A DNA stretch of 13,738 nucleotides from JAVXTH01 sp036642795 (GCA_036642795.1 JAVXTH010000034.1:1-13738); one strand, 5' to 3'; numbered from the stretch's first letter, positions 1 through 8,235 are shown. A program made the numbers and translations. Notes: generated by a model from the sequence alone, not told the origin.

Positions 1-79
1 GTGAGAAATCACTTTACTTTTATTTTCCTCAATTATTTATGAAGAATTTCTTAATATATCTTAATTCATTCTAGTTTTC

Positions 80-107
80 TTGTAATTAATATAAAATCAA
101 GTATACT
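80..107 (+). promoter_or_regulatory. Putative sigma-A promoter of the YwaF-like gene
   Basis: A -35-like TTGTAA at 80-85 is followed after 16 nt by a -10-like TATACT at 102-107. This lies upstream of an AAGGGG ribosome binding site at about 132-137 and the ATG at 144. The match is good but unremarkable in AT-rich DNA. Confidence 0.5.
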
Positions 108-143
108 TTACTTGTATTATTACATTTATATAAGGGGACTTTT

Positions 144-923
144 ATGAGAGATTTTTTTACATACTATCTAGATTTAAATAATATTCAACATCCAATAAAT
201 GTTTTTTCTAATTATCATTTAATGATTTTAGCCTTTGGTTTCCTTTGTGTCTTTTTATTATATTCACGATATCATAAGCTTTCTATTAAAACCCAAAGGA
301 TCTTTTTGATTGTGATTGCTTTCTATTTTATCATCGATGAATTCATCTATAATATTTGGGTTTTGAGTGTATGTAAGGTAGATCCTATTCTACAAATTCT
401 TCCCTTACATTTATGCACCATCTGTGCTTATATTGGGGCGTTGTGTGTTTATTGTAAGAAGGAATGGCTACAATTCTTCTGTGCGATTATGTGTAGCATT
501 GCAGGGCTTATAGCGGTAATCTATCCTGCTAATATCGCAGATATTTATCCAATCTTTCATTATCGTACCATCAACTTCTTTTTACTTCATTTTAGTTTTA
601 TCTTATTTGGTTTCATTCAAATGCGAAACACAGCAATTATCAAGTATAAACATATAAAACCAAGCATGGCTTTATTAGTTGTTATTACTACCTTAGCCTT
701 TATTGCGAATTTGAATTTTGGTACGGACTATATGTTTGTCCAAACCAATTCTAAAATAGCGATTATAAAAGCCATCCATAATGTAGTTGGTGATTATTTA
801 TTATTACCGACAGCATTTTTAATCTTTGCTTTGATCCTATTCCTATCGGTCTTTATGATTCATCAAGTAGAAAAATTATCGAAATCTTATCAAGCGGCAA
901 AACAAAATAAATATATCGCTTAG
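144..923 (+). CDS. YwaF/TIGR02206-family integral membrane protein
   Basis: A 259-residue polytopic membrane protein of unknown biochemical function. Roughly seven hydrophobic segments are visible at about residues 24-41, 52-74, 83-103, 109-127, 143-160, 173-191 and 217-238. Family-like signatures are PLHLC (residues 87-91), the NFFLLHF segment (144-150) and NFGTDYMF (191-198), resembling the PLHLCD, FF.SH and NYMYL patterns of the TIGR02206/YwaF family. The C-terminal 20 residues are charged and probably cytoplasmic. The ATG is supported by an AAGGGG box about 7 nt upstream. It is monocistronic and converges on ispF with only 6 nt between stop codons. Membership in the YwaF-like family is inferred from motifs. 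No substrate or reaction can be assigned. Confidence 0.75.
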   Translation: MRDFFTYYLDLNNIQHPINVFSNYHLMILAFGFLCVFLLYSRYHKLSIKTQRIFLIVIAFYFIIDEFIYNIWVLSVCKVDPILQILPLHLCTICAYIGALCVYCKKEWLQFFCAIMCSIAGLIAVIYPANIADIYPIFHYRTINFFLLHFSFILFGFIQMRNTAIIKYKHIKPSMALLVVITTLAFIANLNFGTDYMFVQTNSKIAIIKAIHNVVGDYLLLPTAFLIFALILFLSVFMIHQVEKLSKSYQAAKQNKYIA

Positions 924-929
924 TGCTTT

Positions 930-1406
930 CTATTTACTTACTAGTAATACAACGGCTTGAGCGAGAACCCCTTCTTCTCTACCAACATAACCTAGTTTTT
1001 CACCACGGGTTGCTTTAATATTTATTAAAGATATATCGCACTGTAATGCCGTTGCGATATTTTTTTTCATCATTTCAATATAAGGTGCCATTTTAGGTTT
1101 TTCAATCATGATAAGTGCATCGATATTATTTATTTGATAGCCTTTTGTATCCATGAATTTCGCACATTGTTCCACAATTCTAAGCGAACAAATATCTTTG
1201 AATTTAATATCTTGATCACTAAAGTGTTTGCCTAAATCGCCTTCGCCTAGTGCACCAATAATACTCTCAGCAATCGCATGTGATAAAGCATCTCCATCAC
1301 TATGACCATCTAAACCAAGTTCATTTTCTATTTCTACTCCACCTAAGATTAATTTTCTTCCTTTTACTAATGGGTGAATATCACTACTTTGACCAATTCG
1401 AAACAT
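930..1406 (-). CDS. ispF: 2-C-methyl-D-erythritol 2,4-cyclodiphosphate synthase
   Basis: IspF cyclises CDP-ME 2-phosphate to MEcPP, releasing CMP, in the non-mevalonate isoprenoid pathway. It acts in the cytosol as a metal-dependent homotrimer. With the chosen start the protein is 158 residues, the family's usual size. The metal-site motif DIHP gives D9 and H11, and GHSDGDALSHA gives the third ligand H43 by homology to the E. coli enzyme. The C-terminal motif reads TRGEKLGYVGREEG instead of the commoner TTTEKLGFTGRGEG, but the EKLG and GR core is kept. A Met two codons upstream (1412) is in frame, but the AGGG at 1413-1416 would touch that codon. It sits 6 nt from the ATG at 1406, so 1406 is preferred. 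ispD is not adjacent. Confidence 0.95.
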   Translation of the reverse strand: MFRIGQSSDIHPLVKGRKLILGGVEIENELGLDGHSDGDALSHAIAESIIGALGEGDLGKHFSDQDIKFKDICSLRIVEQCAKFMDTKGYQINNIDALIMIEKPKMAPYIEMMKKNIATALQCDISLINIKATRGEKLGYVGREEGVLAQAVVLLVSK

Positions 1407-1430
1407 AAACATCCCTGCTTTCTTTCATCT

Positions 1431-1460
1431 ATTATACCTTATATTATTCTCTTTTACGAA
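1431..1460 (-). promoter_or_regulatory. Putative ispF promoter
   Basis: Read on the minus strand, a perfect -10 TATAAT lies at 1436-1431, preceded after 18 nt by a weak -35 TTCGTA at 1460-1455. It ends about 25 nt upstream of the ispF start. The -10 is convincing and the -35 is not. Confidence 0.45.
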
Positions 1461-1489
1461 TATAAACTAGGATTTGAAAATCAGAACAT

Positions 1490-1518
1490 TTGCAAAAGCT
1501 AGTATTATTTGTTAGAAT
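1490..1518 (+). promoter_or_regulatory. Putative mntP riboswitch promoter
   Basis: TTGCAA at 1490-1495 and TAGAAT at 1513-1518 are separated by 17 nt. Transcription would start near 1524, at the 5' edge of the riboswitch aptamer, which is where it should start for this leader. Confidence 0.6.
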
Positions 1519-1521
1519 AAA

Positions 1522-1615
1522 TGAGTTCTCAAGGGAGTAGTTAACTTGCTTGCAAGTATGTAAGTCAACATATTGATCTATTAGGATCTGGCTTATGTTT
1601 AAATAACGAGACTTA
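1522..1615 (+). ncRNA. yybP-ykoY manganese riboswitch aptamer
   Basis: The leader of mntP carries the conserved blocks of the yybP-ykoY class in order: AAGGGAGTAG (1531-1540), GTCAACATA (1564-1572), TGGCTTATGTT (1589-1599) and AACGAGACTT (1604-1613). The 5' strand GTTCTC near 1525-1530 can pair with GAGAC at 1608-1612 to close P1. An ACTTGC/GCAAGT hairpin lies between 1544 and 1557. Known members bind Mn2+ and commonly control MntP-type exporters, which matches the gene downstream. Short reading frames across this leader on both strands are not credible genes. Confidence 0.9.
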
Positions 1616-1646
1616 GACATGCCATTCATGTTTGAGTCTCTTTTTT
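1608..1646 (+). terminator. Riboswitch-controlled intrinsic terminator upstream of mntP
   Basis: GAGACTTAGACATG (1608-1621) pairs with CATGTTTGAGTCTC (1627-1640) around the loop CCATT and is followed by six T residues. The 5' arm reuses the GAGAC strand needed for aptamer P1, so ligand-stabilised P1 and the terminator are mutually exclusive. This gives an ON switch: Mn2+ bound means read-through into mntP. Confidence 0.88.
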
Positions 1647-1659
1647 ATAGGAGGAAATT

Positions 1660-2220
1660 ATGAATCTAACATCAATTATATTCATTGCGATTGGTTTATC
1701 CATGGATGCAGCTGCTGTATCGATGGCAAAAGGAATGTGTTTATCAGAAAAAGAAGTAAACAAAGTAGCGCTTCGTTTGGGCTTCTGGTTTGGTTTATTT
1801 CAAGCCTTAATGCCTTTAATAGGCTGGTGGGCCGGTACTTATTTTGAACACATGATTACATCCATCGATCATTGGATTGCCTTTATCTTACTTTTCATCA
1901 TCGGTGGAAAAATGATTTGGGAAGGAAGTCATCCAAAAGATACTGTCTGTGAACCACTAACCCTAAAATTAATTTTAATTCTTGCGATTGCTACCAGCAT
2001 TGATGCCTTAGCCATTGGCATTAGCTTCGCTTTCCTTCAAGTTGATATCCTACAAAGCATTCTACTCATTGGCATTACAACCTTTCTCCTAAGTTTTATT
2101 TGTGTTTATATAGGAAATCGATTGGGATCGCTGCTTGAAAAATATGCAGAATTTCTTGGCGGTTCCATTTTGATTTTCATCGGCATAAAAATATTACTCG
2201 AACATACCTTGTTATCTTAA
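1660..2220 (+). CDS. mntP: Manganese efflux pump MntP
   Basis: A 186-residue inner-membrane protein that exports Mn2+ and protects against manganese excess. It has six likely membrane segments, with two internally related halves. The acidic intramembrane motifs are conserved: D16 in the SMDAAAVSMAKG segment, and D115 in TSIDALAIG. The GFWFGLFQALMPLIGWWAG segment (residues 41-59) is also characteristic. The length matches the usual 185-190 residues. The start is fixed by an AGGAGG box at about 1649-1654, five nt before the ATG. A manganese riboswitch and terminator precede it and an intrinsic terminator follows, so it is a monocistronic Mn2+-induced gene. Confidence 0.95.
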   Translation: MNLTSIIFIAIGLSMDAAAVSMAKGMCLSEKEVNKVALRLGFWFGLFQALMPLIGWWAGTYFEHMITSIDHWIAFILLFIIGGKMIWEGSHPKDTVCEPLTLKLILILAIATSIDALAIGISFAFLQVDILQSILLIGITTFLLSFICVYIGNRLGSLLEKYAEFLGGSILIFIGIKILLEHTLLS

Positions 2221-2243
2221 GCAGTTATCTACTGCTTTTTTTT
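2219..2243 (+). terminator. Intrinsic terminator of mntP
   Basis: AAGCAGT (2219-2225) pairs with ACTGCTT (2231-2237) around the five-base loop TATCT, followed by a run of eight T residues (2236-2243). The stem begins inside the mntP stop codon. Confidence 0.85.
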
Positions 2244-2260
2244 ACTCATTTTTGATTGAA

Positions 2261-2287
2261 TAAAAAAACACACCTTATTCGTTGGTG
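2261..2287 (-). terminator. Weak candidate terminator of the signalling operon
   Basis: On the minus strand CACC (2287-2284) can pair with GGTG (2274-2271) around a nine-base loop, followed by TG and seven T residues (2268-2262). It lies about 120 nt beyond the stop of the HD-GYP gene. The stem is only four pairs, so this is tentative. The rest of 2244-2404 shows nothing recognisable. Confidence 0.3.
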
Positions 2288-2404
2288 AGAGCATGTATCC
2301 AATCCGGCTTTTATATATTTTGCTCTAGTTTCATCGACGTGAATTTGTAAATTATTTAGTACTTATTTTACTATTTTATTTCGCAAAGCTACAATGGCTA
2401 ATTC

Positions 2405-3400
2405 TCATATTAACCATTCTGCTGTTTTTTCTTTATTTTCAATAATATTTAAAAATATATCTACAATTTTAGGATCAAATTGACTACCGCTACATTTTTT
2501 AAATACTTTTTTTATTTCATTAATATCTTGGCCCTGGTGATAACAACGATTTGATATCATCGCATCAAAAGCATCTGCAACACATATAATTCTTGCAATC
2601 AAAGGAATTTCTTCTCCTTTTAAGCCGACTGGATATCCTTTACCATCATAACGCTCATGGTGATACAATGCACCCAACTCAATTTCGTCAATAATATTAA
2701 ATCCTTTTAATATGTTAGCTCCTAAAGTCGTATGTGTTTTCATAATCTTATATTCTTCATCACTAAGAGCATCTCTCTTTTTCAATATTGCATCTGGAAC
2801 GCCTATTTTACCAACATCATGTAAGGAAGCAATTTGTGAAACCTCGTGACATTTTTGTTCACTCATACCCATATTCATTGCTATTTCCTCACTATAAAGA
2901 GCTACTCTCAAAGAATGTCCCTTTGTGTATTCATCTTTTGCATCAACCGTATTAATAATTGTAATCAACGCCTGCATAGATAAAGTTTCAATTTCTCTAG
3001 TCTTTTCATCTATGGTTTTCTTTAAGTCTTTACGATAATCTTCTAATTCCAAAGTTCTAGCAATTCGTGTTAAAACAACCTCTGGAATAATTGGCTTACA
3101 AATATAATCTATTGCCCCAAGCCTTAAACACTTAACTTCCTCTTCCGATGAAAAAGAAGCAGTTAAAAAGATCACAGGTATTTCCTCTTTACAAATTTCT
3201 TGCATTTTAATTAGCGTTTCTTTCCCATCCATTTCAGGCATCATTAAATCTAATAATACTAAATCTGGTTTTTTCTTTTCTAAAAATCTTAATGCCATTT
3301 TCCCCGAATTAGCAATATCCACCTTATATTTTGGTGTTAAAATCTGTTTTAATGTTTGTAATATAGTAACACTATCATCGACAACTAAGATTGTGTGCAT
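2405..3400 (-). CDS. Response regulator with HD-GYP c-di-GMP phosphodiesterase output
   Basis: A 331-residue cytosolic regulator that should hydrolyse cyclic di-GMP under phosphorylation control. Residues 1-115 form a receiver: acidic pair D8/D9, phosphoacceptor D51 in DLMMPEMDG, T80 and K102. A helical linker (about 116-145) leads to the HD-GYP domain (about 146-320). That domain keeps H162, the HD dyad H194-D195 in LHDVGKIG, H223, H247-H248 in HHERYDGKGYP, the GYP motif at 255-257 and D276, so it looks catalytically intact. The usual RPYR after this region reads RCYH. The start has a GGAGG box, which lies inside the kinase gene: the two genes overlap by 16 nt in different frames, suggesting translational coupling. 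It is the last gene of the lytTR-kinase operon and a likely phosphorelay partner of that kinase. Confidence 0.93.
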   Translation of the reverse strand: MHTILVVDDSVTILQTLKQILTPKYKVDIANSGKMALRFLEKKKPDLVLLDLMMPEMDGKETLIKMQEICKEEIPVIFLTASFSSEEEVKCLRLGAIDYICKPIIPEVVLTRIARTLELEDYRKDLKKTIDEKTREIETLSMQALITIINTVDAKDEYTKGHSLRVALYSEEIAMNMGMSEQKCHEVSQIASLHDVGKIGVPDAILKKRDALSDEEYKIMKTHTTLGANILKGFNIIDEIELGALYHHERYDGKGYPVGLKGEEIPLIARIICVADAFDAMISNRCYHQGQDINEIKKVFKKCSGSQFDPKIVDIFLNIIENKEKTAEWLI

Positions 3401-6400
3401 GTTAATTCCTCCAGAAGATTTTTTACAACTTCTTCCATCTTTTCATAATTAAAATCTTTATAATAAGTTTTTAATTTTATAATTTCTTCATTCGTTGTTT
3501 CGCTGTATTCAAATTCACATAAATGATTGATAATTTCTTCTGAGCGATCATATTCCATTAACTCACAAATTTCTTGTAACTTCTTTAACAAGACAATATC
3601 AGGTTTTTCTCTTTTTTTAAGCTGTTTATTTTGCTCTTTATCAATTAAATCAAAATATTCATAAATTTGATGAATGATATTTGACAACGATTGTTTAAAT
3701 GAATCTATCTTTACTAGAATTTTATTCCACTCTCTGTCCTCTGCTAACTTCTCCAGTTCTTCAGCAAAATTGGCAAATGTAAATGCACCTACACTTCGAG
3801 AAGCTGATTTTATAGCATGTACATTAATTTCAAATATATGAATGTCTCTATTTTCTATTATACTTTCTAATTTACTCTGTCTTTCTAACATATCACTTAA
3901 ATATGTTCTCAAAATTTTATGGAAAACATTTAAATCATTTGAAAATACACTTATTGCTTTTTGAACATCTAAGTCCTTTAATATTTTAGATGTATTCTTT
4001 ATTGATAATGTGGTGTTTAAGCTTTGATTTTTCTCAGTTTCACATTCTTCACCACTAGTTCTATTACTAACAAGAGGAAATAAATAAGTTTTAATAATTC
4101 TATTTAGTTCTTTCATTTTTAATGGTTTTTCTAAATAATCATCAAACCCTTGCTGCATTAATTGTTCTCTAGTACCTACTAATGCATTTGCACTCAATGC
4201 AATTATGTTAGATTTGCGATAATAATCATTCAATTTCCTAATTCTATTTGTTGTTTCTACTCCATCCATTTCAGGCATCATTTGATCCATAAAGATTAAA
4301 TCATATTGTTTTTGTGCAGCTTTCTCAATCGCTTCGTACCCATTATTCGCAAGATCAACATTCATCTTATACGGATTCATTAATTCTTCACAAACATATA
4401 AATTAGTCATATTATCATCGACAATTAATACATTTGCGTTTAAAACCGGAATAATTTTATCATAATCAAATCTTTGTTTTCTAACATCTAATTTTATTAT
4501 ATTACCATTTATCGCATTTACAATATGTAATCCAAATAAAGAAAATGGTAACTGCACATAGTCTTGATATCTTAGTTCTTTCATTTCTGTTCTTCTATAT
4601 AATAATATTATTTTATTCTTTAAGAACCCATCCTCAACCAGATTTTGAATTTCAGAAAACTTATTTCTTTCCGTTATGATATGAGTATATTTTGTACTAT
4701 TCTCTAATTCTTTTATATCTTTGCAAATTGAATAAGAAACTTTAAGATTACTTAAAACACGCTCTACGTGTTTTACAAGAATTTGATCATTTAACTTAAC
4801 CAAAATATTAATATTATTATTTATTATTTTATCAAATGGATCATATTTTTCAACTTTTTGTTTAATTGAAAGATGGAATGTTGACCCCTTATGATAAACA
4901 CTATCTACACTAATATCGCCGCCCATCATTTGAGCCATATTTCTTGAAATAGGAAGGCCTAACCCTGTCCCTGTTACCTTTCGGTTCTTCGTAGTATCTA
5001 CCTGCATAAATTGTTCGAACAAGTGTAGTTTGTTCTCCTCTTTAATTCCAATCCCTGTATCTTTTATATCTGCATTTAAACGATATTCTCCTTCTTTTTG
5101 ATTTGTAAAGTATCCAGAAATGCTTACTTCTATTAAACCGTTTTCTGTAAACTTAATTGCATTTCCTATCAAATTAATAAGTATTTGTTTAATACGAATA
5201 TCATCTCCTATTAATCTGTATGGTACATTAAAATCTACATTTATAAAAAAATAAATGTCTTTTTCTTGCAACTTCATAGTGATTAAATTAGATACATCTA
5301 ATAAAAGCTGTTGTAGATTATATTCAACAGGTCTTATTTCAAATTTTCCTGATTCTATTTTTGAAAAATCTAATATGTCATTTATAATCGATAATAATCC
5401 TTCGCTTGCATTTTGAATTCTAGTCAAACCACTTTTTATATCTTCTCCGAGATCTTTATGTAAAAGAATCTCTCCCATCCCTATAATGGCATTCATGGGT
5501 GTTCTAATTTCATGGCTCATATTAGCCAAAAAAGCACTTTTCGCTTCATTAGCCGATTCAGCAACTTCTACTGCTTCTTTTAATTCTTTCTTTCTTTCTT
5601 CTTCTTCTGTTACATCTGCAACAAGCATCATAATTTTTGTTTTATCAGAAGGGAGAAAGCTATACTCTATTTTTTTCCAATATACTTCATTATGAAATCC
5701 TCTACATTCATATACATTTTCCACGCCACTTCCAAGATTTAATTCTAATTTATTTACTAGCTCCTCAAGTGAAATATCCAATTCCATCTTATCTGATAAA
5801 AAACCATATTTTATTATCTCCATTAAAACTTTTTTATAGTTTCCTTTCTTAGGAATTTTTTCATATAAAGAAGATGCCATTGAAAATATTTGATACTCAG
5901 CTACATCCTTATCAATTAATAGCATTAATTCATAATGCGATTGTACCGAATAATCACACATCTCAATCATTATTTTATTATCTCTATCTTTTTTCTTTAA
6001 TTCTGTTAAATTCTCAATAATTCCTAATACATTTAATACTGATCCATCCGTATCAAATTGTACAATATGAAATTTAACTCGACACCATTCTTTACTTCTT
6101 TTTAATTGAAACTCTATGCTTATATCATTTTCACCTTCTAATATTTGATTAATTGCATCTTGGCAAATTTTCTGACAAGGCTCATCAATGTAGGTTTCTA
6201 TAAAGGACGATTTGACATTCATGTATCTTTCCATAACTTTATAAGTAAGCATCGTTCTATTAGGAAATACTAAACAATCTTCTTTGGGATAGTAACAAAA
6301 ATCTCTAACCGTGGAATTTTCTAAAACAAGATCGTTCAATTTTGATTTCCACAAAGTTTGCTCTCGAAGAGACTCTTCTTCTCTTTTTTGTGAGTCAATA

Positions 6401-7182
6401 TCAGTATTAGCTAATGTAACTATCTCACTATGGCCATTTTCTCCAATTTTTGAAGAAATAATTTGAGCTCTTATCCAATGATAATTACCGTCTTCTTGAA
6501 GTGTACGATACTCTATCTCCAAAGAAGTATTTTCTTTTAAACAAACAAGATTAGAAATACTTAATTTATTTAACAATTTTTCACGATCATCTGGATGAAC
6601 AAATTCTTTTACATATAATTTTTGACTATCCCAATAATTTCCATTAGAAGAAATAACTTTTTCTGCCTTTTTTGATTGTGAAATAGCGCTAAATGTATCT
6701 TTCATTAAATCAATTGTATATATGGAAAAAAAAGCTTTTGAAGCATTATTTATAACATTTCTATACATATTTTTGTTTTCTTCAACTTCAACTTGTTCAC
6801 TAATATCATAAAATAATGTTTGCATTACTTCAATATGATTAATGATAATCAATTGAGACTGCCCCTGCAAATAATGAACTGTCCCATTTTCCCATATGCA
6901 ACTATAGCGATAATTCACGCACTTATTCTCACGTCTGCATTTTGCTAATGCTTGTTCAATAATGCTTAAATTTTCCTTATTAAAGCACTTATCTAAACTG
7001 TGTTTATTATTTTTAATTAATGATTGTACGGAGTCAAAGCCTAAAATTTTAGCTCCTTGTTCATTCATGAAAAAACAGTTATTATCTTCATTTTCTATTG
7101 TATGTAAAATTCCGCAAGGTACACTTTGATACATCATCTCAAAGAATTCTTGCTGATTCCATAGTTCTTCTGTCTTTTTCAT
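3385..7182 (-). CDS. Soluble PAS-rich hybrid histidine kinase (HisKA-HATPase-REC-Hpt)
   Basis: A 1265-residue multistep phosphorelay kinase with no membrane segment, so it senses a cytoplasmic cue. Four PAS-like sensor regions are suggested at about residues 12-130, 140-268, 282-395 and 408-526; the second is the clearest (VHPDDR at 195-200). A coiled stretch (526-550) leads to HisKA with H557 in SHEIRTPMNAI. The ATPase domain has N674 (NAIKFTENG), DTGIGI (708-713) and GTGLGL (738-743). Residues about 787-900 look like a receiver that has lost its phosphoacceptor. An intact receiver follows: D922/D923, D966 in DQMMPEMDG, K1019. An Hpt domain has H1122 in HAIKSASRSVGA. The last about 75 residues are helical and unassigned. 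A GGAGG box precedes the ATG, 17 nt after the lytTR stop, and the 3' end overlaps the HD-GYP gene by 16 nt. Confidence 0.92.
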   Translation of the reverse strand: MKKTEELWNQQEFFEMMYQSVPCGILHTIENEDNNCFFMNEQGAKILGFDSVQSLIKNNKHSLDKCFNKENLSIIEQALAKCRRENKCVNYRYSCIWENGTVHYLQGQSQLIIINHIEVMQTLFYDISEQVEVEENKNMYRNVINNASKAFFSIYTIDLMKDTFSAISQSKKAEKVISSNGNYWDSQKLYVKEFVHPDDREKLLNKLSISNLVCLKENTSLEIEYRTLQEDGNYHWIRAQIISSKIGENGHSEIVTLANTDIDSQKREEESLREQTLWKSKLNDLVLENSTVRDFCYYPKEDCLVFPNRTMLTYKVMERYMNVKSSFIETYIDEPCQKICQDAINQILEGENDISIEFQLKRSKEWCRVKFHIVQFDTDGSVLNVLGIIENLTELKKKDRDNKIMIEMCDYSVQSHYELMLLIDKDVAEYQIFSMASSLYEKIPKKGNYKKVLMEIIKYGFLSDKMELDISLEELVNKLELNLGSGVENVYECRGFHNEVYWKKIEYSFLPSDKTKIMMLVADVTEEEERKKELKEAVEVAESANEAKSAFLANMSHEIRTPMNAIIGMGEILLHKDLGEDIKSGLTRIQNASEGLLSIINDILDFSKIESGKFEIRPVEYNLQQLLLDVSNLITMKLQEKDIYFFINVDFNVPYRLIGDDIRIKQILINLIGNAIKFTENGLIEVSISGYFTNQKEGEYRLNADIKDTGIGIKEENKLHLFEQFMQVDTTKNRKVTGTGLGLPISRNMAQMMGGDISVDSVYHKGSTFHLSIKQKVEKYDPFDKIINNNINILVKLNDQILVKHVERVLSNLKVSYSICKDIKELENSTKYTHIITERNKFSEIQNLVEDGFLKNKIILLYRRTEMKELRYQDYVQLPFSLFGLHIVNAINGNIIKLDVRKQRFDYDKIIPVLNANVLIVDDNMTNLYVCEELMNPYKMNVDLANNGYEAIEKAAQKQYDLIFMDQMMPEMDGVETTNRIRKLNDYYRKSNIIALSANALVGTREQLMQQGFDDYLEKPLKMKELNRIIKTYLFPLVSNRTSGEECETEKNQSLNTTLSIKNTSKILKDLDVQKAISVFSNDLNVFHKILRTYLSDMLERQSKLESIIENRDIHIFEINVHAIKSASRSVGAFTFANFAEELEKLAEDREWNKILVKIDSFKQSLSNIIHQIYEYFDLIDKEQNKQLKKREKPDIVLLKKLQEICELMEYDRSEEIINHLCEFEYSETTNEEIIKLKTYYKDFNYEKMEEVVKNLLEELTCTQS

Positions 7183-7199
7183 AAATACCTCCGTTATTA

Positions 7200-7886
7200 T
7201 TACTTATCGTATTTTAATTTTTCTTGAACATTCTTTAAATAAGAATCTGAAATAGGAATATACATTCCTTTATCTAGTTCTAGTTGCTTAGCACTAATTG
7301 CTTTCACATAAGACAAATTAACTATATAAGATCGATGGGTTCTAACAAATGAAGCATTATTTATTAATAACTCTTCTATTTCTTTTAAACTCTTTCTTAC
7401 TAATTTGTATTCTCCCTCATTAGTATAGAGTTTACTATATACTCTATCGGCTTCTATATATCGAATTTCAAAAACATCAATTAAATACCCCGATAAATTA
7501 ATTAGGCGTGTGCTCTTAAATTCTTCAATAATCAAATCAATATAATATAGAATGTCTAATATTTTATCCTTATTTACAAATCCATAGACATTTCTTCCAA
7601 AAGCTTGTTGTATATTTGTACTATAACCTGATAAAAATATAATTTTTGATTTGTTACCTGTTGAATAAAGTTTATCTTTAACCATGATACCATCAATTTC
7701 TTCCATTTTAATATCCAATATAATAATATCAAAAAAATCACTACTTTCTAATAGCTCTTTTCCATCATTAAAAACACAAAAACAAGTTCTTATTCTTTGT
7801 TCTGCAAAGTACTTTTTTAATACTTCATAAATTTGAACCTGCGATGTCTTATTATCATCACATATTGCTATTTTAATAGACAACAT
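7200..7886 (-). CDS. LytTR-family response regulator (AgrA/LytR type)
   Basis: A 228-residue DNA-binding response regulator. The receiver (about 1-120) has D10/D11, phosphoacceptor D58 in ILDIKMEEIDG and S86. The lysine position lies in VNKDK, with no following proline as in the usual KP. The LytTR DNA-binding domain (about 128-225) ends with its hallmark FVRTHRSYIVNLSYV (residues 180-194). An in-frame Met at 7907 would give 235 residues but has no RBS. AAGG at 7899-7896 sits 9 nt before the ATG at 7886, and that start gives the canonical beginning MLSIKIAICDDN. It is the first gene of the three-gene operon with the hybrid kinase and HD-GYP regulator. A transposase remnant occupies its immediate upstream region. 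Target genes are unknown. Confidence 0.9.
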   Translation of the reverse strand: MLSIKIAICDDNKTSQVQIYEVLKKYFAEQRIRTCFCVFNDGKELLESSDFFDIIILDIKMEEIDGIMVKDKLYSTGNKSKIIFLSGYSTNIQQAFGRNVYGFVNKDKILDILYYIDLIIEEFKSTRLINLSGYLIDVFEIRYIEADRVYSKLYTNEGEYKLVRKSLKEIEELLINNASFVRTHRSYIVNLSYVKAISAKQLELDKGMYIPISDSYLKNVQEKLKYDK

Positions 7887-7914
7887 ATTATCATACCTTA
7901 TATACATTCATTTG

Positions 7915-8186
7915 TATAAACCTTTCTTTTACTTGGTTACATTCAGCAAAAATACGATTCACCACCAAATTCATTATCTCCCCAACAATGTCAGTAGGAC
8001 TATGGTTTGGTGTGGGACGTACAAGAAATTATATATAATCATATCTTGCTTAAATCCCTCGCAAATATGCTTCATGTGTTTATCCACTGCATCGTATATT
8101 ACTACGCGACGATATTTTCTTGGGCAAACAAATTGATATAAAAATTGGATACATCATAAGAATTATGGATATATACTTTCACTCAT
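7915..8186 (-). pseudogene. Decayed IS200/IS605-type Y1 transposase (tnpA) remnant
   Basis: No intact frame exists, but translating the minus strand piecewise recovers the family pattern. It begins MSESIY at an ATG (8186) with an upstream AAGGATGG box. HNSYDVSNF follows in a shifted frame, then LYQFVCPRKYRRVVIYDAVDKH, resembling the CPKYRR block of Y1 transposases. After stops and another shift comes SPTDIVGEIMNLVV and IFAECNQVKERF (about 8000-7918), resembling the SPTKIV...IF...VKK block. The HUH (HVHFL-like) catalytic segment and the Tyr-containing C-terminus are missing. The remnant runs almost to the start of the lytTR gene. Family assignment is by remembered motifs only. Confidence 0.72.
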
Positions 8187-8206
8187 TTGTGACCATCCTT
8201 AGTGTT

Positions 8207-8235
8207 ATTATATAACGCTAGGCACTATGCTGCAA
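8207..8235 (-). promoter_or_regulatory. Promoter-like element at the transposase remnant
   Basis: A perfect TATAAT at 8212-8207 is preceded after 17 nt by TTGCAG at 8235-8230, a 3/6 match to the -35 consensus. It would have driven tnpA and could now drive the lytTR operon, which starts about 320 nt downstream with no better promoter visible between. Confidence 0.45.

Noticed and set aside
1444..1847. Short reading frames on both strands across the mntP leader and start (61 and 71 codons)
   Set aside because: They overlie the yybP-ykoY riboswitch, its terminator or mntP in another frame, have no convincing RBS and encode no recognisable protein.
2250..2370. A 30-odd codon minus-strand open stretch (beginning QIHVDETRAKYIK) suggesting a transposase fragment
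   Set aside because: It is too short, has no start or RBS, and the HVDET resemblance to IS66-type transposases is not supported by any second motif.
5486..5852. Plus-strand frames of about 70 codons opposite the kinase gene
   Set aside because: They overlap strongly conserved kinase coding sequence (HisKA region) on the other strand and resemble no protein.
7912..8136. A 74-codon plus-strand frame over the transposase remnant
   Set aside because: The minus strand carries the recognisable transposase blocks; the plus-strand translation is not protein-like and has no RBS.
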